Source: Chitinophaga barathri (GTDB lineage Bacteria > Bacteroidota > Bacteroidia > Chitinophagales > Chitinophagaceae). Taken from it: a stretch of 64,000 bases of DNA. A program made the translations under genes and the position numbers. Below, piece after piece: positions 44,820 through 54,063 of the stretch. The number at the start of each line of letters is the position of its first letter. The stretch's first letter is position 1. The stretch covers positions 124,001-188,000 of the forward strand of contig NZ_RMBX01000013.1 of NCBI RefSeq assembly GCF_003807585.1, read 5' to 3'. The notes below the pieces were generated by a model. It worked only from the letters and a program-made list of their open reading frames with translations, did not search any database and had not been told where the DNA came from.

Positions 44820-46592
44820 ATGCATAAGCTCCTCATGCTGCTTTGTTGGCTTTGCGGGAGCATGATGGCAGAGGCACAACAAAAAACCAGGGGAGTAGTG
44901 TCCGGCGCGGTGCTGGACAGTGTGAACCAGAACCCTTTGCAGGGGGTGCGCGTGAGCATTCTGAGAGATACAGTAACGGTTAAGACAAATCAGTATGGAC
45001 TATTTCGGATAGACGTTCCTGCCGGCAGCACGCATCTTGTTTTTGAATACCCCGGTTACCTTACCAAAACGGTGCCCCTCAACCATTATGATCGCATGCT
45101 CATAGAGCTGAGCCACGTTGGAAAAAATCCAGGTACCAGTGCGGACATTGCCAAAGCCAGGGCCAGGGCAAGGTTTGCCCATAGCTCAAACCCCAACTAC
45201 GGAAACGTGGGCATGGGCGTATCCGCTTTTTTTGATGAGACCTACGGCAAACTGTACGAGAATAAATTTGTGGATGCTGAAAAGGTCAACCACTCGTCCT
45301 TTGCATTGGACGTGGACCGCGCGGCCTACAGCAATATGCGGCGTTTTGTAAAATTGCGCGAACATATACCCGTGGACGCGGTGAGGATCGAAGAGCTGGT
45401 GAATTATTTCCATTACAGTTATCCCGCCCCGAAAGGAGACAGCATTTTTGTGTTGTATTCCCATTACACAGACTGCCCCTGGACGCCGGAGCACAATCTC
45501 CTGGAGATCGCCGTGAGAGCGCGGCAGATAGAAACGGACAGTCTCCCTTCCAGTAACCTTGTATTCCTGATAGACATTTCAGGCTCCATGGGCACGGCGA
45601 ACAAACTGCCGCTGCTGCAGGCCGCCTTCCGTGTGCTGGTGAACAACCTCCGCCCGAGGGACCGCGTGGCCATCGTTGCTTATGCCGGCGCGCCCGGACT
45701 GGTATTGCCCTGCACGCCGGGAAATGAAAAAGAAAAGATACTCAACGCTATTGACTATCTCAGCGCCGGCGGCGCCACCGCCGGGGAAGCCGCCATCAAA
45801 ATGGCTTACCAGATCGCCGAGGAAAACTTCATCCCCAATGGCAATAACCGCGTGATAATGGCCACAGACGGCGATTTCAACGTAGGCCAGACCAGCGACC
45901 AGGATATGGAAGACCTCATCATGCAAAAGAAAGAAAGCGGCGTGTTGCTCACCTGTCTTGGTTTTGGTATGAAGGATTATAAGGACAGCAAGCTGGAAAC
46001 CCTTTCCAGTAAAGGCAACGGCAATTTCGCGTACATCGATGATATGGAGGAGGCGAACAAGGTATTTGCCCGCGAGTTCGGCAGCACCCTGTTCACCGTA
46101 GCCCGCGACGTGCGCGCGGAGATCACTTTTAATCCGAACCGTGTAAAAGCATATCGTCTGATAGGGTATGAAAACAAAGTGCTGAAAGAAGATAATTCCG
46201 AAGGAGCAAAGATCGTGGGCGGCATTGTAGGCTCAGGCAATTGTGTAGTAGCGCTGTACGAGATCATCCCGGCAGAGCAGGATACGGAGGATCAACTGGC
46301 TACTACCCGCATCCGGTACCGCACCGAGCAGGATACCACGATGCGTTTACTCGAAAAAGATATCCATGAGTCCCGGCAGATATTCGCCGCCGCACCGGAT
46401 GATTTCCGTTTTGCCGCATCCGTGGCTTTATTTGGCATGCTGGTGAAAAACTCCACGTACAAAGGCACGGGCACCATCACCATGGTAACGGACATTGCCA
46501 AAAAATCCCTCGGGCCGGACAAAGGCGGTTACCGCATGGAATTCCTGAAGCTGATAAAACTGGTGAAGAAAAATACTACCTGGCTGAAGTGA
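44820..46592 (+). CDS. YfbK-like von Willebrand A protein with carboxypeptidase-regulatory-like domain
   Basis: 590-residue exported protein. A signal peptide (LLMLLCWLCGSMMAEAQ) is followed by a carboxypeptidase-regulatory-like beta domain (GVVSGAVLDSVNQNPLQGV), the vWF-A N-terminal family segment around FALDVDRAAYSNMRRFV, then a vWA domain with LVFLIDISGSMG (DxSxS MIDAS) and VIMATDGDFNVGQTS. The C-terminal 180 residues match the DUF3520-type end. This is the YfbK layout, common and uncharacterised in Bacteroidota. The C-terminus overlaps the convergent symporter gene by 17 bases. Confidence 0.85.
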   Translation: MHKLLMLLCWLCGSMMAEAQQKTRGVVSGAVLDSVNQNPLQGVRVSILRDTVTVKTNQYGLFRIDVPAGSTHLVFEYPGYLTKTVPLNHYDRMLIELSHVGKNPGTSADIAKARARARFAHSSNPNYGNVGMGVSAFFDETYGKLYENKFVDAEKVNHSSFALDVDRAAYSNMRRFVKLREHIPVDAVRIEELVNYFHYSYPAPKGDSIFVLYSHYTDCPWTPEHNLLEIAVRARQIETDSLPSSNLVFLIDISGSMGTANKLPLLQAAFRVLVNNLRPRDRVAIVAYAGAPGLVLPCTPGNEKEKILNAIDYLSAGGATAGEAAIKMAYQIAEENFIPNGNNRVIMATDGDFNVGQTSDQDMEDLIMQKKESGVLLTCLGFGMKDYKDSKLETLSSKGNGNFAYIDDMEEANKVFAREFGSTLFTVARDVRAEITFNPNRVKAYRLIGYENKVLKEDNSEGAKIVGGIVGSGNCVVALYEIIPAEQDTEDQLATTRIRYRTEQDTTMRLLEKDIHESRQIFAAAPDDFRFAASVALFGMLVKNSTYKGTGTITMVTDIAKKSLGPDKGGYRMEFLKLIKLVKKNTTWLK

Positions 46593-47967
46593 CAGCTGAA
46601 GCCCGTTTCCATCCGAATGTCCCGATCAGCATCCCCGCAATACTACAGATCAGCCCCACAAACAAAGGCGGCGTTTCCGTTTCCGTTACTTCGCTATAGA
46701 TATAACCCGCCGTACCAAGGACGATCGAGAGAATAGCGCCTCCTTCATTGGAACGTTTCCAGTACAGCCCTGCCGTGAGTGGTACAAAAAGAGAGACCAG
46801 GCTCAGTACGGAAGAGGATGCCACCAGCTCGTAAATATCCTGGCTGCTGAAAGCCATGCCCATGGAGATAGCGGATATGATCACCACCGAGAGGCGGATC
46901 ACCCGTAGGAATTGTTTGTCCGTAATATTCTTGAAGAAAGGGCGGATGATGTTTTCACCCAGCACGGTAGCAGGCGCCAGTATCGCGCCGCTGGTGGTGC
47001 TCATCACGGCGCTCAGTAAAGCCCCGAAAAATAATACCTGTATAAAAAGGTTGCCATGCAGCAGTACTATGTTCGGCAATATTTTTTCCGTGCCCATGTC
47101 CGCCAGCTCAGGGTACAGCTGCTGCGCGCAAAGCACGATCAGCAAAGGAATAGAACCTATCACGAGGTACATGAGCGCACCGAGGTATGAGGAATATTGC
47201 GCCACCTTTTCGCTTTTGCTGCTCATGAGCCGCTGAAACACGTCCTGCTGGGGGATAGAGCCCAGCCCGATGGTGAACCATGCCGCCATGTAATGCAGCC
47301 AGCTGTTCCAGTCATTGTCGGGAAAAAAGCGGAATGTGCCGGCGGGAGCCCGGTCTACCACCGCTTGCATACCACCCGCGTGATGCACGACGATCACCGC
47401 GATCACTACTATCCCGACAATGATCATGATGGTCTGTATAAAATCCGTAACCGCTACGGACCACATGCCGCCCATATACGTGTATGCCATTACGATCAGC
47501 CCGCTGGCGATCATGGCGGTGCCGTGCGGCACACCCATCACGGTATTGATCACGATGCCCATGGCTACGATCTGCGCGGCGATCCAGCCGAAATAGGAGG
47601 GGATCATGAGCAGGGCGGATACCAGTTCCGCTTTGCGCCCATACCGTTCCCTGAAATAATCGCAGAACGTCAGGAGGTTTGTACGGTAAAGTTTACGCGC
47701 ATAAAACAAACCCACCAGCAGTAAACACAACGATGCGCCGAAGGGGTCTTCTATCACGCCGATGAGCCCGTTCTGCGCAAATTCGCTGGTAGCGCCCAGC
47801 ATGGTCTCCGAGCCGAACCAGGTAGCGAATATCACACAGGTGCTGATGCCGAGGGGCAGGCTGCGCCCGGCCACAATAAAGTCTCCCGCGCTTTTCACTT
47901 TGCGGGCGGCCCAGCGGCCGATGAGGATGGTAATGAGGAGATAAACCAATACGAATGCGGTGAGCAT
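46576..47967 (-). CDS. Sodium:solute symporter (SSS family), second copy
   Basis: 463-residue inner-membrane symporter with about 13 helices. The opening VYLLITILIGRWAARKVKSAGDFIVAGRSLPLG and the FGALLSAVMSTTSGAILAPATVLGENI segment (sodium-site Ser/Thr) match the SSS family. It shares only modest likeness with the symporter at 39675, so it is not a recent duplicate. Its stop overlaps that of the YfbK-like gene. The methyltransferase gene upstream on the - strand ends 9 bases before its start. Confidence 0.9.
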   Translation of the reverse strand: MLTAFVLVYLLITILIGRWAARKVKSAGDFIVAGRSLPLGISTCVIFATWFGSETMLGATSEFAQNGLIGVIEDPFGASLCLLLVGLFYARKLYRTNLLTFCDYFRERYGRKAELVSALLMIPSYFGWIAAQIVAMGIVINTVMGVPHGTAMIASGLIVMAYTYMGGMWSVAVTDFIQTIMIIVGIVVIAVIVVHHAGGMQAVVDRAPAGTFRFFPDNDWNSWLHYMAAWFTIGLGSIPQQDVFQRLMSSKSEKVAQYSSYLGALMYLVIGSIPLLIVLCAQQLYPELADMGTEKILPNIVLLHGNLFIQVLFFGALLSAVMSTTSGAILAPATVLGENIIRPFFKNITDKQFLRVIRLSVVIISAISMGMAFSSQDIYELVASSSVLSLVSLFVPLTAGLYWKRSNEGGAILSIVLGTAGYIYSEVTETETPPLFVGLICSIAGMLIGTFGWKRASAVTSAR

Positions 47968-47976
47968 CGGCTTTTA

Positions 47977-48921
47977 TTATTTGATGATGCGGAAACAGTG
48001 CCGGAGCAGCTTCCCCTGGAAATCGAAAGGAACGGTCTGCGCCGTGATGTTTTTGATGGAAGATGCCTGTATGGCGGGCTCGTCCAGCTCAAACTTCCGC
48101 AGGTTGTTGCTGAAATACAATACCCCGTCTTTTTTCATGGTCAGCAATACCTTGTTCACAAGGTCCACATGATCCCGCTGGATGTCCAGGAAATCTTTCA
48201 TGCGTTTGCTGTTGGAAAAGGTGGGAGGGTCCAGCACTACCAGGTCGTAGGTGTTCAGTTTCAGCTCATCCAGGTACTGGAGTACGTCCGCGTGTATGTA
48301 TTGATGTTTGGCCGGGTCCATCAGGCCGTTCAGCTGCATGTTCTCTTCCGCCCAGGCCAGGTAGGTCTTTGAAAGGTCGATGGAAGTGACGGATGCCGCG
48401 CCTCCCGCTGCCGCGTACACGGAAAAGGAGCCGGTATAACAAAAGAGGTTGAGCACTTTTTTATCCTTCGATTCTTCCCGCACCATATGCCGGGTAATGC
48501 GGTGGTCCAGGAAAAGGCCGCTGTCCAGGTAATCGCTGAGGTTCACTTTGAATTTCAGGCCGTCTTCCTGCACGATCAGTTCTTCTTTGGAAAAGTCTAT
48601 TTTTTCGTACTGGCTTTGCCGGTTCTGTTTGCGCTGGCGGGTGCGGAGGTAGAGATCGTCGCGTTGTACGTTCAGCACTTTGGCGATCACCACGAGGCTC
48701 TGTTCCAGCCAGGCTTCGTAGGCTTCATCGTCCAGCTTGTGATCGCTCTGGTATTCGGCTACGTATACTTTGTCCTCGTACAGCTCAATGATGAGGGGGA
48801 ATTCAGGCAGGTCCCTGTCGTACAGCCGGAAGCAGGTGATGCCCTGGCGCCTGGCGGTTTTACGGAGGTGCTTTTCTACTTTGCTGAGCCTGTTCTCAAA
48901 CATCTGGAACTTGTCTGACAT
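47977..48921 (-). CDS. RlmK-like 23S rRNA methyltransferase (class I SAM-dependent)
   Basis: 314 residues, matching the C-terminal (RlmK) half of the bifunctional RlmKL, which makes m7G2069 in 23S rRNA; the THUMP/RlmL half is absent. After an N-terminal segment with FRLYDRDLPEFPLIIELYED comes the SAM motif VLNLFCYTGSFSVYAA and the catalytic loop LVVLDPPTFSNSKRM. It could methylate rRNA at that site, or a related base. It lies 9 bases before the symporter gene and looks co-transcribed with it. Confidence 0.82.
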   Translation of the reverse strand: MSDKFQMFENRLSKVEKHLRKTARRQGITCFRLYDRDLPEFPLIIELYEDKVYVAEYQSDHKLDDEAYEAWLEQSLVVIAKVLNVQRDDLYLRTRQRKQNRQSQYEKIDFSKEELIVQEDGLKFKVNLSDYLDSGLFLDHRITRHMVREESKDKKVLNLFCYTGSFSVYAAAGGAASVTSIDLSKTYLAWAEENMQLNGLMDPAKHQYIHADVLQYLDELKLNTYDLVVLDPPTFSNSKRMKDFLDIQRDHVDLVNKVLLTMKKDGVLYFSNNLRKFELDEPAIQASSIKNITAQTVPFDFQGKLLRHCFRIIK

Positions 48922-49009
48922 AGGTGCAAATATGGGATTTTTCGCCCGCTTATGCCAGCGGAGGGTCTTGAAAATAATGAGGGAATGGAATGCTGACCGG
49001 TACCGCTAT

Positions 49010-49039
49010 AAAAAAATCCCCGGCCATAGGGCCGGGGAC
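49010..49039 (-). terminator. Rho-independent terminator of the grpE-dnaJ unit
   Basis: On the - strand TCCCCGGCCC pairs with GGCCGGGGA around a short loop, followed by seven T. It lies downstream of dnaJ. Confidence 0.88.
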
Positions 49040-49102
49040 CTGGAAAATATATGGATCAGCCAGGGAGCAACTGTGGCAGCTCCCGGCTACTTAGCTTCGT
49101 TA

Positions 49103-50266
49103 TCAGCTGAAGATATCCTTCACTTTTTCGAAGAATCCTTTCTCGCTTTTTTCAGGGTTCGGCTTGAAGTTGCCGGATTCCTGCATTTTTTCGAGCATGG
49201 CTTTTTCTTCGGAAGTAAGGGCCTGCGGGGTCCATACGTTCACATGGATCAGTTGGTCGCCTTTTTCGTAGCTGTTCACGGAAGGGAAACCTTTGCCTTT
49301 GAGGCGGAAGATCTTACCGCTTTGTGTGCCAGGCGGTACTTTGATCTTGGCTTTCCCGTCTATGGTGGGCACTTCGAGCGATACGCCAAATGCCGCGTCG
49401 GGGAAGGAGATGTGCAGGTCATAGGCCACGTTCAGCCCATCGCGCTGCAGCTCCGGGTGCGGCTCTTCCTCGATGAGGATGAGCAGGTCGCCGGGTGCGC
49501 CGCCTCTTTCGCCGGCATTGCCTTTGCCGCTCATGCTCAGCTGCATGCCTTCCATTACGCCCGCCGGGATGTCGATGGATACGGTCTCTTCCCCGTATTG
49601 ACGGCCTTCGCCTTTACAGGTCGTACATTTATTGGTGATCACCTGGCCTTCCCCGTTACAGGTGGGGCAGGTGGTAACGGTCTGCATCTGGCCCAGGAAG
49701 GTCTGGGTCACTTTGCGTACCTGGCCGGAGCCCTGGCAGGTGGTACAGGTCTGGAAGGAGTTGCGGTCCTTCGCGCCTAAGCCGCTGCAGGTGGTACAGG
49801 TCACATGTTTTTTAACCTTGATCTTTTTATTGGAGCCTTTGGCGATTTCTTCGAAGGTGAGTTTGATCTTCACGCGGAGATTGCTGCCGCGGGTGCCCCG
49901 GCTTCTTCTTGCTCCACCGCCCTGCGCCCGGCCGCCCCCGAAGAAGCTGCCGAAGATGTCTTCACCGAAGATGTCACCGAAGTTGGAGAAGATGTCGTCC
50001 ATGTTCATATGGCCGCTGCCGCCGTAGCCGCCACGGTTGCCCATGCCTGCATGCCCGAAGCGGTCATACTGCGCGCGTTTGTCCGGGTCGCTCAGCACTT
50101 CATAGGCTTCCGCCGCTTCTTTGAATTTTTCTTCCGCCTCTTTATTGCCTGGGTTACGGTCAGGGTGGAACTGCATGGCCACCTTGCGGTAAGCCTTTTT
50201 AATTTCATCCTGGGAGGAGGATTTGGAAACCCCGAGTATTTCGTAATAATCTCTTTTGGTGGACAT
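49103..50266 (-). CDS. dnaJ: Chaperone DnaJ
   Basis: 387 residues, full length. The J-domain (residues 4-70) has HPD in [11 protein letters not shown], followed by a Gly-rich linker. The zinc-binding domain has four repeats: [24 protein letters not shown] and CTTCKGEG. The C-terminal substrate domain ([15 protein letters not shown]) is present. It hands unfolded proteins to DnaK and stimulates its ATPase. grpE is directly upstream on the same strand. Confidence 0.97.
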   Translation of the reverse strand: MSTKRDYYEILGVSKSSSQDEIKKAYRKVAMQFHPDRNPGNKEAEEKFKEAAEAYEVLSDPDKRAQYDRFGHAGMGNRGGYGGSGHMNMDDIFSNFGDIFGEDIFGSFFGGGRAQGGGARRSRGTRGSNLRVKIKLTFEEIAKGSNKKIKVKKHVTCTTCSGLGAKDRNSFQTCTTCQGSGQVRKVTQTFLGQMQTVTTCPTCNGEGQVITNKCTTCKGEGRQYGEETVSIDIPAGVMEGMQLSMSGKGNAGERGGAPGDLLILIEEEPHPELQRDGLNVAYDLHISFPDAAFGVSLEVPTIDGKAKIKVPPGTQSGKIFRLKGKGFPSVNSYEKGDQLIHVNVWTPQALTSEEKAMLEKMQESGNFKPNPEKSEKGFFEKVKDIFS

Positions 50267-50339
50267 GTTTATACACTTGAATAGCCCACTCCTCTGAGCG
50301 GGCTGTGATAGTTATTTACTGCGGTATGCTGATGCGCCG

Positions 50340-50909
50340 TTATTTTCCAACAACAACGCGGGCATGGCGGATGATCTTGTCATTCAGGTAATAACCTTTC
50401 TGTAATACATCCAGCACTTTCCCTTTCAGCTCTTCTGTCGGGGCGGGTATTTCCGTGATGGCATCGTGCAGGTCCGCGTCAAATTCCTGGTGCAGGCTGT
50501 CCATAGGCTTCAGCCCTTTGCTTTGCAGTATACTGCTCAGTTTGTTGAACACCAGCAGCACGCCTTCTTTTACGGTATCCACACCGGTGGCCGTTTCAAG
50601 CTGTTTGGCGGCTCTTTCGGAATCGTCCAGCACGTCCAGTAAGGCAATGATCACTTCCTTGTTGGCGGTATTTATCAGTTCGATACGCTCTTTGGCGTTA
50701 CGTTTTTTGAAATTGTCGAAATCGGCGTTCAGGAGCAGGTATTTTTTACGCAACTCTTCCAGTTCACCCCGTAATTTGTCCGCCTCTCCTTCTTCAGTCA
50801 GGGCATCATTCAAATGGGTGGAGCCGGCCTGGTTCTCATCAGCATTGATGTCGATGTCATTTGGCCCGTTCTGCCCTTTTGCCTGCATATCTTTGTCTTT
50901 TTCTGTCAT
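50340..50909 (-). CDS. grpE: Nucleotide exchange factor GrpE
   Basis: 189 residues. The acidic N-terminus and long coiled coil (LRGELEELRKKYLLLNADFDNF) precede FKKRNAKERIELI and the C-terminal beta-wing with VLQKGYYLNDKIIRHARVVV. It releases ADP from DnaK. ATG 50909 is preferred to a start at 50975, because the promoter (50928-50957) lies inside the longer reading. No HrcA/CIRCE is seen, so heat control is not visible. Confidence 0.94.
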   Translation of the reverse strand: MTEKDKDMQAKGQNGPNDIDINADENQAGSTHLNDALTEEGEADKLRGELEELRKKYLLLNADFDNFKKRNAKERIELINTANKEVIIALLDVLDDSERAAKQLETATGVDTVKEGVLLVFNKLSSILQSKGLKPMDSLHQEFDADLHDAITEIPAPTEELKGKVLDVLQKGYYLNDKIIRHARVVVGK

Positions 50910-50927
50910 GATGGTATAAATTATCTG

Positions 50928-50957
50928 CAAATTTACCATCGTCAATAATTTTGCCAA
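50928..50957 (-). promoter_or_regulatory. grpE promoter
   Basis: On the - strand TTGG is followed after 18 bases by TAAATTTG (TAnnTTTG), a good -33/-7 pair, 18 bases before ATG 50909. Confidence 0.55.
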
Positions 50958-51079
50958 GGGGTAAAGTGGGGACAATTTGGCAGAAATTTAGGGGACTCCG
51001 GCCGTGATTGCCGCTGTTAAAGGGATGTATTACCTTAATTCGTAATGACATGGCATCCGTTTCTTTAGCCTGAGAGTTG

Positions 51080-51087
51080 TATTTTTG
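51080..51087 (+). promoter_or_regulatory. -7 promoter box of the RlmI-like gene
   Basis: TATTTTTG matches TAnnTTTG, 17 bases before ATG 51105. A TTTC at 51059 is a weak -33. Confidence 0.4.
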
Positions 51088-51104
51088 TGCCCGAATTGCA
51101 ATAA

Positions 51105-52277
51105 ATGACTAAAGTTTTTTTAAAGAAGAAGATACAGAACCGCGTGCTGCTTGGGCATCCATGGGTTTTCGGGAATGAAGTAGGCCAGATCGAAGGCGAA
51201 GTGAACGCCGGGGATACCGTGGACGTATTCCTGCACAACGGCTCTTTCCTCGGCAGGGGCTACATCAACCCCCAGAGCCAGATCCTCGTGCGCCTGCTCA
51301 CCCGCGACCGCAAAGAAGAGATCAACGAACAGTTTTTCCTGAACCGCCTCCAGAAGGCCTGGGATTACCGTAAAAAGATCGGGTATGTGGAAAACTGCCG
51401 CCTTGTTTTCGGCGAAGCGGATGAGCTGCCCGCCCTCGTGATCGACAAATTCAACGATTATCTCGTGATCCAGACCCTCGCATTGGGGATAGACCGCTGG
51501 AAACCGGCCATCGTGGACGCATTGAACAAAATATTCTCCCCCAAAGGCATCTACGAGCGCAACGACGTGCCCGTACGTGAACTGGAAGGGCTGCCCCAAC
51601 AGAAAGGGTTCCTCAGCGCCCCCTTCGATACCAACATCATCCTGAACGAAAACGGCCTCAAATTCCATGTGGACATCGAAAATGGCCAGAAAACCGGCTA
51701 TTTCCTGGATCAGCAGGACAACCGCCGGGAGATCAAAAATATCGTGAAAGGGGCGGACGTGCTGGAGGCTTTCTGCTACACCGGCACCTTCAGCTGCCAT
51801 GCCGGCCATTACGACGCCAAAAGCGTGCTCGGGCTGGATATTTCCGAACATGCCGTGGCCACCGCCCGCCGCAATGCCGAGCTGAACAACCTGCAGGATA
51901 TCTGCAAATTCCAGGCGGTGAACGCCTTCGACCAGCTGAAACAGTGGACCAAAGAAGAAAAGAAGTTCGATGTGGTGATCCTGGACCCCCCGGCCTTTAC
52001 CAAAAGCCGTGAGAACATCCAGAAGGCCATTACGGGATACAAAGAGATCAACCTGCGCGGGATGAAGTTGTTGAAGCCGGGCGGCTTCCTGGTGACCGCC
52101 AGCTGTACGAACCTGGTAAACCCTTCCATGTTCCTCGAAACCATCGATATGGCGGCGAAGGATGCGCGGAAGAAGCTCAGGCAGGTTACTTTCCAGACGC
52201 AGGCGCAGGATCATCCCATTCTTTGGAATATTGAGAATACGACGTATCTGAAGTTCCTGGTTGTTGAGGTACAGTAA
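51105..52277 (+). CDS. rlmI: RlmI-like 23S rRNA (cytosine-C5)-methyltransferase with PUA domain
   Basis: 390 residues, the length of RlmI, which makes m5C1962 in 23S rRNA. An N-terminal PUA domain (LLGHPWVFGNEVGQIEG) is followed by a linker and the SAM domain: VLEAFCYTGTFSCHAGHY is motif I and FDVVILDPPAFTKSREN is motif IV. Catalysis in this family uses a Cys further on (VTASCTN). It is monocistronic with a strong terminator. It is related to the RlmK-like protein at 47977. Confidence 0.9.
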   Translation: MTKVFLKKKIQNRVLLGHPWVFGNEVGQIEGEVNAGDTVDVFLHNGSFLGRGYINPQSQILVRLLTRDRKEEINEQFFLNRLQKAWDYRKKIGYVENCRLVFGEADELPALVIDKFNDYLVIQTLALGIDRWKPAIVDALNKIFSPKGIYERNDVPVRELEGLPQQKGFLSAPFDTNIILNENGLKFHVDIENGQKTGYFLDQQDNRREIKNIVKGADVLEAFCYTGTFSCHAGHYDAKSVLGLDISEHAVATARRNAELNNLQDICKFQAVNAFDQLKQWTKEEKKFDVVILDPPAFTKSRENIQKAITGYKEINLRGMKLLKPGGFLVTASCTNLVNPSMFLETIDMAAKDARKKLRQVTFQTQAQDHPILWNIENTTYLKFLVVEVQ

Positions 52278-52338
52278 ACAAAGGGAAGGTAGGATTGGGG
52301 TACACTGGTGATATTTTCACCTGTTTCACGAAGCGCTC

Positions 52339-52378
52339 TCCTATATCTCTCGTATAAGTATCCTATATCTATCGTATA
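52339..52378. repeat. Two copies of an 18-bp motif
   Basis: TCCTATATCTCTCGTATA (52339) and TCCTATATCTATCGTATA (52361) differ at one base and start 22 bases apart. They sit between the RlmI-like gene and its terminator. Confidence 0.6.
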
Positions 52379-52405
52379 TGCTCGCCGGTTTGGTTAATAT
52401 AATAT

Positions 52406-52444
52406 TAAAAAGGCCGTCACTGATTGTCAGTGACGGCCTTTTTG
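52406..52444. terminator. Bidirectional rho-independent terminator
   Basis: GGCCGTCACTGA and TCAGTGACGGCC form a perfect 12-bp stem with a 3-base loop, with A-runs before and T-runs after. It serves the RlmI-like gene on + and the small T9SS gene on -. Confidence 0.93.
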
Positions 52445-52459
52445 TTTATAAAGAGTAAA

Positions 52460-52810
52460 TTATTTCACAACATTAAATTTCCCCGATTCTACCAGCGTTC
52501 CGTTCTTCTCACGTAACTGGAAAATGTATAGTCCGCTGTAGTAATTGTCGAGGGGTACCTCAGTCCTGCCTGCCAGATTTTTGATGTGATCCATTTTTTT
52601 GCCAAGGAAGTTGTATACAATAATCTCATAAACCTTGTCGTTATTACGCTGGATTTCGAAATAGATCTTGCTGGTTGCGGGATTAGGATATGCCTTAACA
52701 ACTTTACTCGCACCCTCCGTCGTTTCTGGAAGGGATTTGCTTTGAGACCAGGCCGGGAAGGACAAGGTACAGAGCACAATAAATATGATGAGAGTAGAGT
52801 TTCTTAACAT
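52460..52810 (-). CDS. Minimal T9SS type A sorting-domain protein
   Basis: 116 residues: a signal peptide (IIFIVLCTLSFPAWSQ) followed by a short linker and, from about residue 40, a Por_Secre_tail (type A) domain with YPNPATSKIYFEI, DKVYEIIVYNFLGKK, PLDNYYSGLYIFQL and GKFNVVK. The type A domain normally sits at the end of a much larger secreted protein; here there is almost no cargo. ATG 52810 is preferred to an upstream TTG at 52819. It may be a small surface adaptor, a remnant of a longer gene, or a decoy for the secretion machine. Confidence 0.8.
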   Translation of the reverse strand: MLRNSTLIIFIVLCTLSFPAWSQSKSLPETTEGASKVVKAYPNPATSKIYFEIQRNNDKVYEIIVYNFLGKKMDHIKNLAGRTEVPLDNYYSGLYIFQLREKNGTLVESGKFNVVK

Positions 52811-53020
52811 AGTATCCAAAGATAATGATTTTTTTAAATATTAAGCCAAATGTTTCTGGTTTTGGTTCTATTATAAAGATAACAAACGGCGAGCCAAATT
52901 GTGTGGATAAATTGTGCTTTTTTTGAAAAATTTAACGCTTGTTAACGGAACCGCCCCAAATCCTCATTTCTTCAAATAAACCGCCCTTTCCTCTCCTTAA
53001 ATTAACAATCGCAAAGTGTT

Positions 53021-54061
53021 TTAGAAGCTCGGGCAGGTGACGCTGTTCAGCGTTGTGTTCCTGCTATTGAGGAAATTTTTGAACACCATGCTGATTTCAA
53101 AACCACCCATTGCCTGGCTGGCGGTCCGCAGTTTGGACACGTTCACGTCATAACTCAGCCCGATCTCGTAAGCCCCCATATCCAGCCTGATCACCGGCAC
53201 CACGGCATCGTTCCAGCGGAAGAACAGGCCGCCGTAAAAGCCCCTGTCCGATTCCAGCCCCTGGTCCATCAGCCCGTAGCCCAGCAGGGCCCCGCCGATA
53301 AACTCCGAGTAGGCGCCCTGGTGGATCTGGTTGTAATGCGCCACCACCTTCACCCTTTCGGACACGGGGATGGTTATACCCATATTAAAGCTCAGCTTCG
53401 CATCCAGCTCCACTTCTGAGTCGTTGTAGAAAGACACCTTGGGGTTGTTGAAATGATAATAAGCCGCCCCGATGTAATAAAAAGTGCCTTCACTCAGCTC
53501 GCTGTTATAACTCATGCCCACACCCATATCCCAGTACCCGTAACCGATCTTGGCCAGCCTGCCTTCTTCGCCGGTAGGGGCAAAGGGGTCGAAGCGGCCC
53601 GCGGTGTACTGGTTGTTGAAAGTGAGGTGCGTGGGGTCAAACTGGCGCTGTACGAAGCCACCCATAAAACCCAGGGAAAGGAAGCTGGCTTTGTCTTCAT
53701 TCAGCGATTTGTGGTAGTTGATGGCGGGGAGTATCTGTACGGAACGCAGGTTGGACGCGCCTGCCTTGTCGTAGGTGAGCTGCAGGCCGGCCGTTACGTG
53801 GTCGTTGTAGTTCCCTACCGGGAATTTCATTTCCCCGCTCACGGTGCCCGTTTGGTACGGAATGGTCACACTGTTCCACTGGTTGCGGTATACGCCCTGT
53901 ATACGCACGTCCCCCTTAAAGATCCCGATCAGCCCCGGGTTTCGCAGGATGGGCGTTTCCGCGAACTGGGACAAATGGATATCCTGCGCCTGCGCACCCA
54001 GTGCTCCCGTTGCCAGGAGGGCGCTTAACCACAGTTTTTTCATGCTTTGCAGCGTTTTCAT
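53021..54061 (-). CDS. PorP/SprF-family type IX secretion membrane protein, second copy
   Basis: 346 residues. The signal peptide (LWLSALLATGALGAQAQ) leads to DIHLSQFAETPILRNPGLIG, the family signature, and GVYRNQWNSVTIPYQT; the last residues (SVTCPSF) match the other copy. It starts 2 bases after the stop of the 944-residue PKD gene, so the two are translated together. It probably helps secrete or anchor the two PKD proteins upstream of it. Confidence 0.92.
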   Translation of the reverse strand: MKTLQSMKKLWLSALLATGALGAQAQDIHLSQFAETPILRNPGLIGIFKGDVRIQGVYRNQWNSVTIPYQTGTVSGEMKFPVGNYNDHVTAGLQLTYDKAGASNLRSVQILPAINYHKSLNEDKASFLSLGFMGGFVQRQFDPTHLTFNNQYTAGRFDPFAPTGEEGRLAKIGYGYWDMGVGMSYNSELSEGTFYYIGAAYYHFNNPKVSFYNDSEVELDAKLSFNMGITIPVSERVKVVAHYNQIHQGAYSEFIGGALLGYGLMDQGLESDRGFYGGLFFRWNDAVVPVIRLDMGAYEIGLSYDVNVSKLRTASQAMGGFEISMVFKNFLNSRNTTLNSVTCPSF

Positions 54062-54063
54062 GT

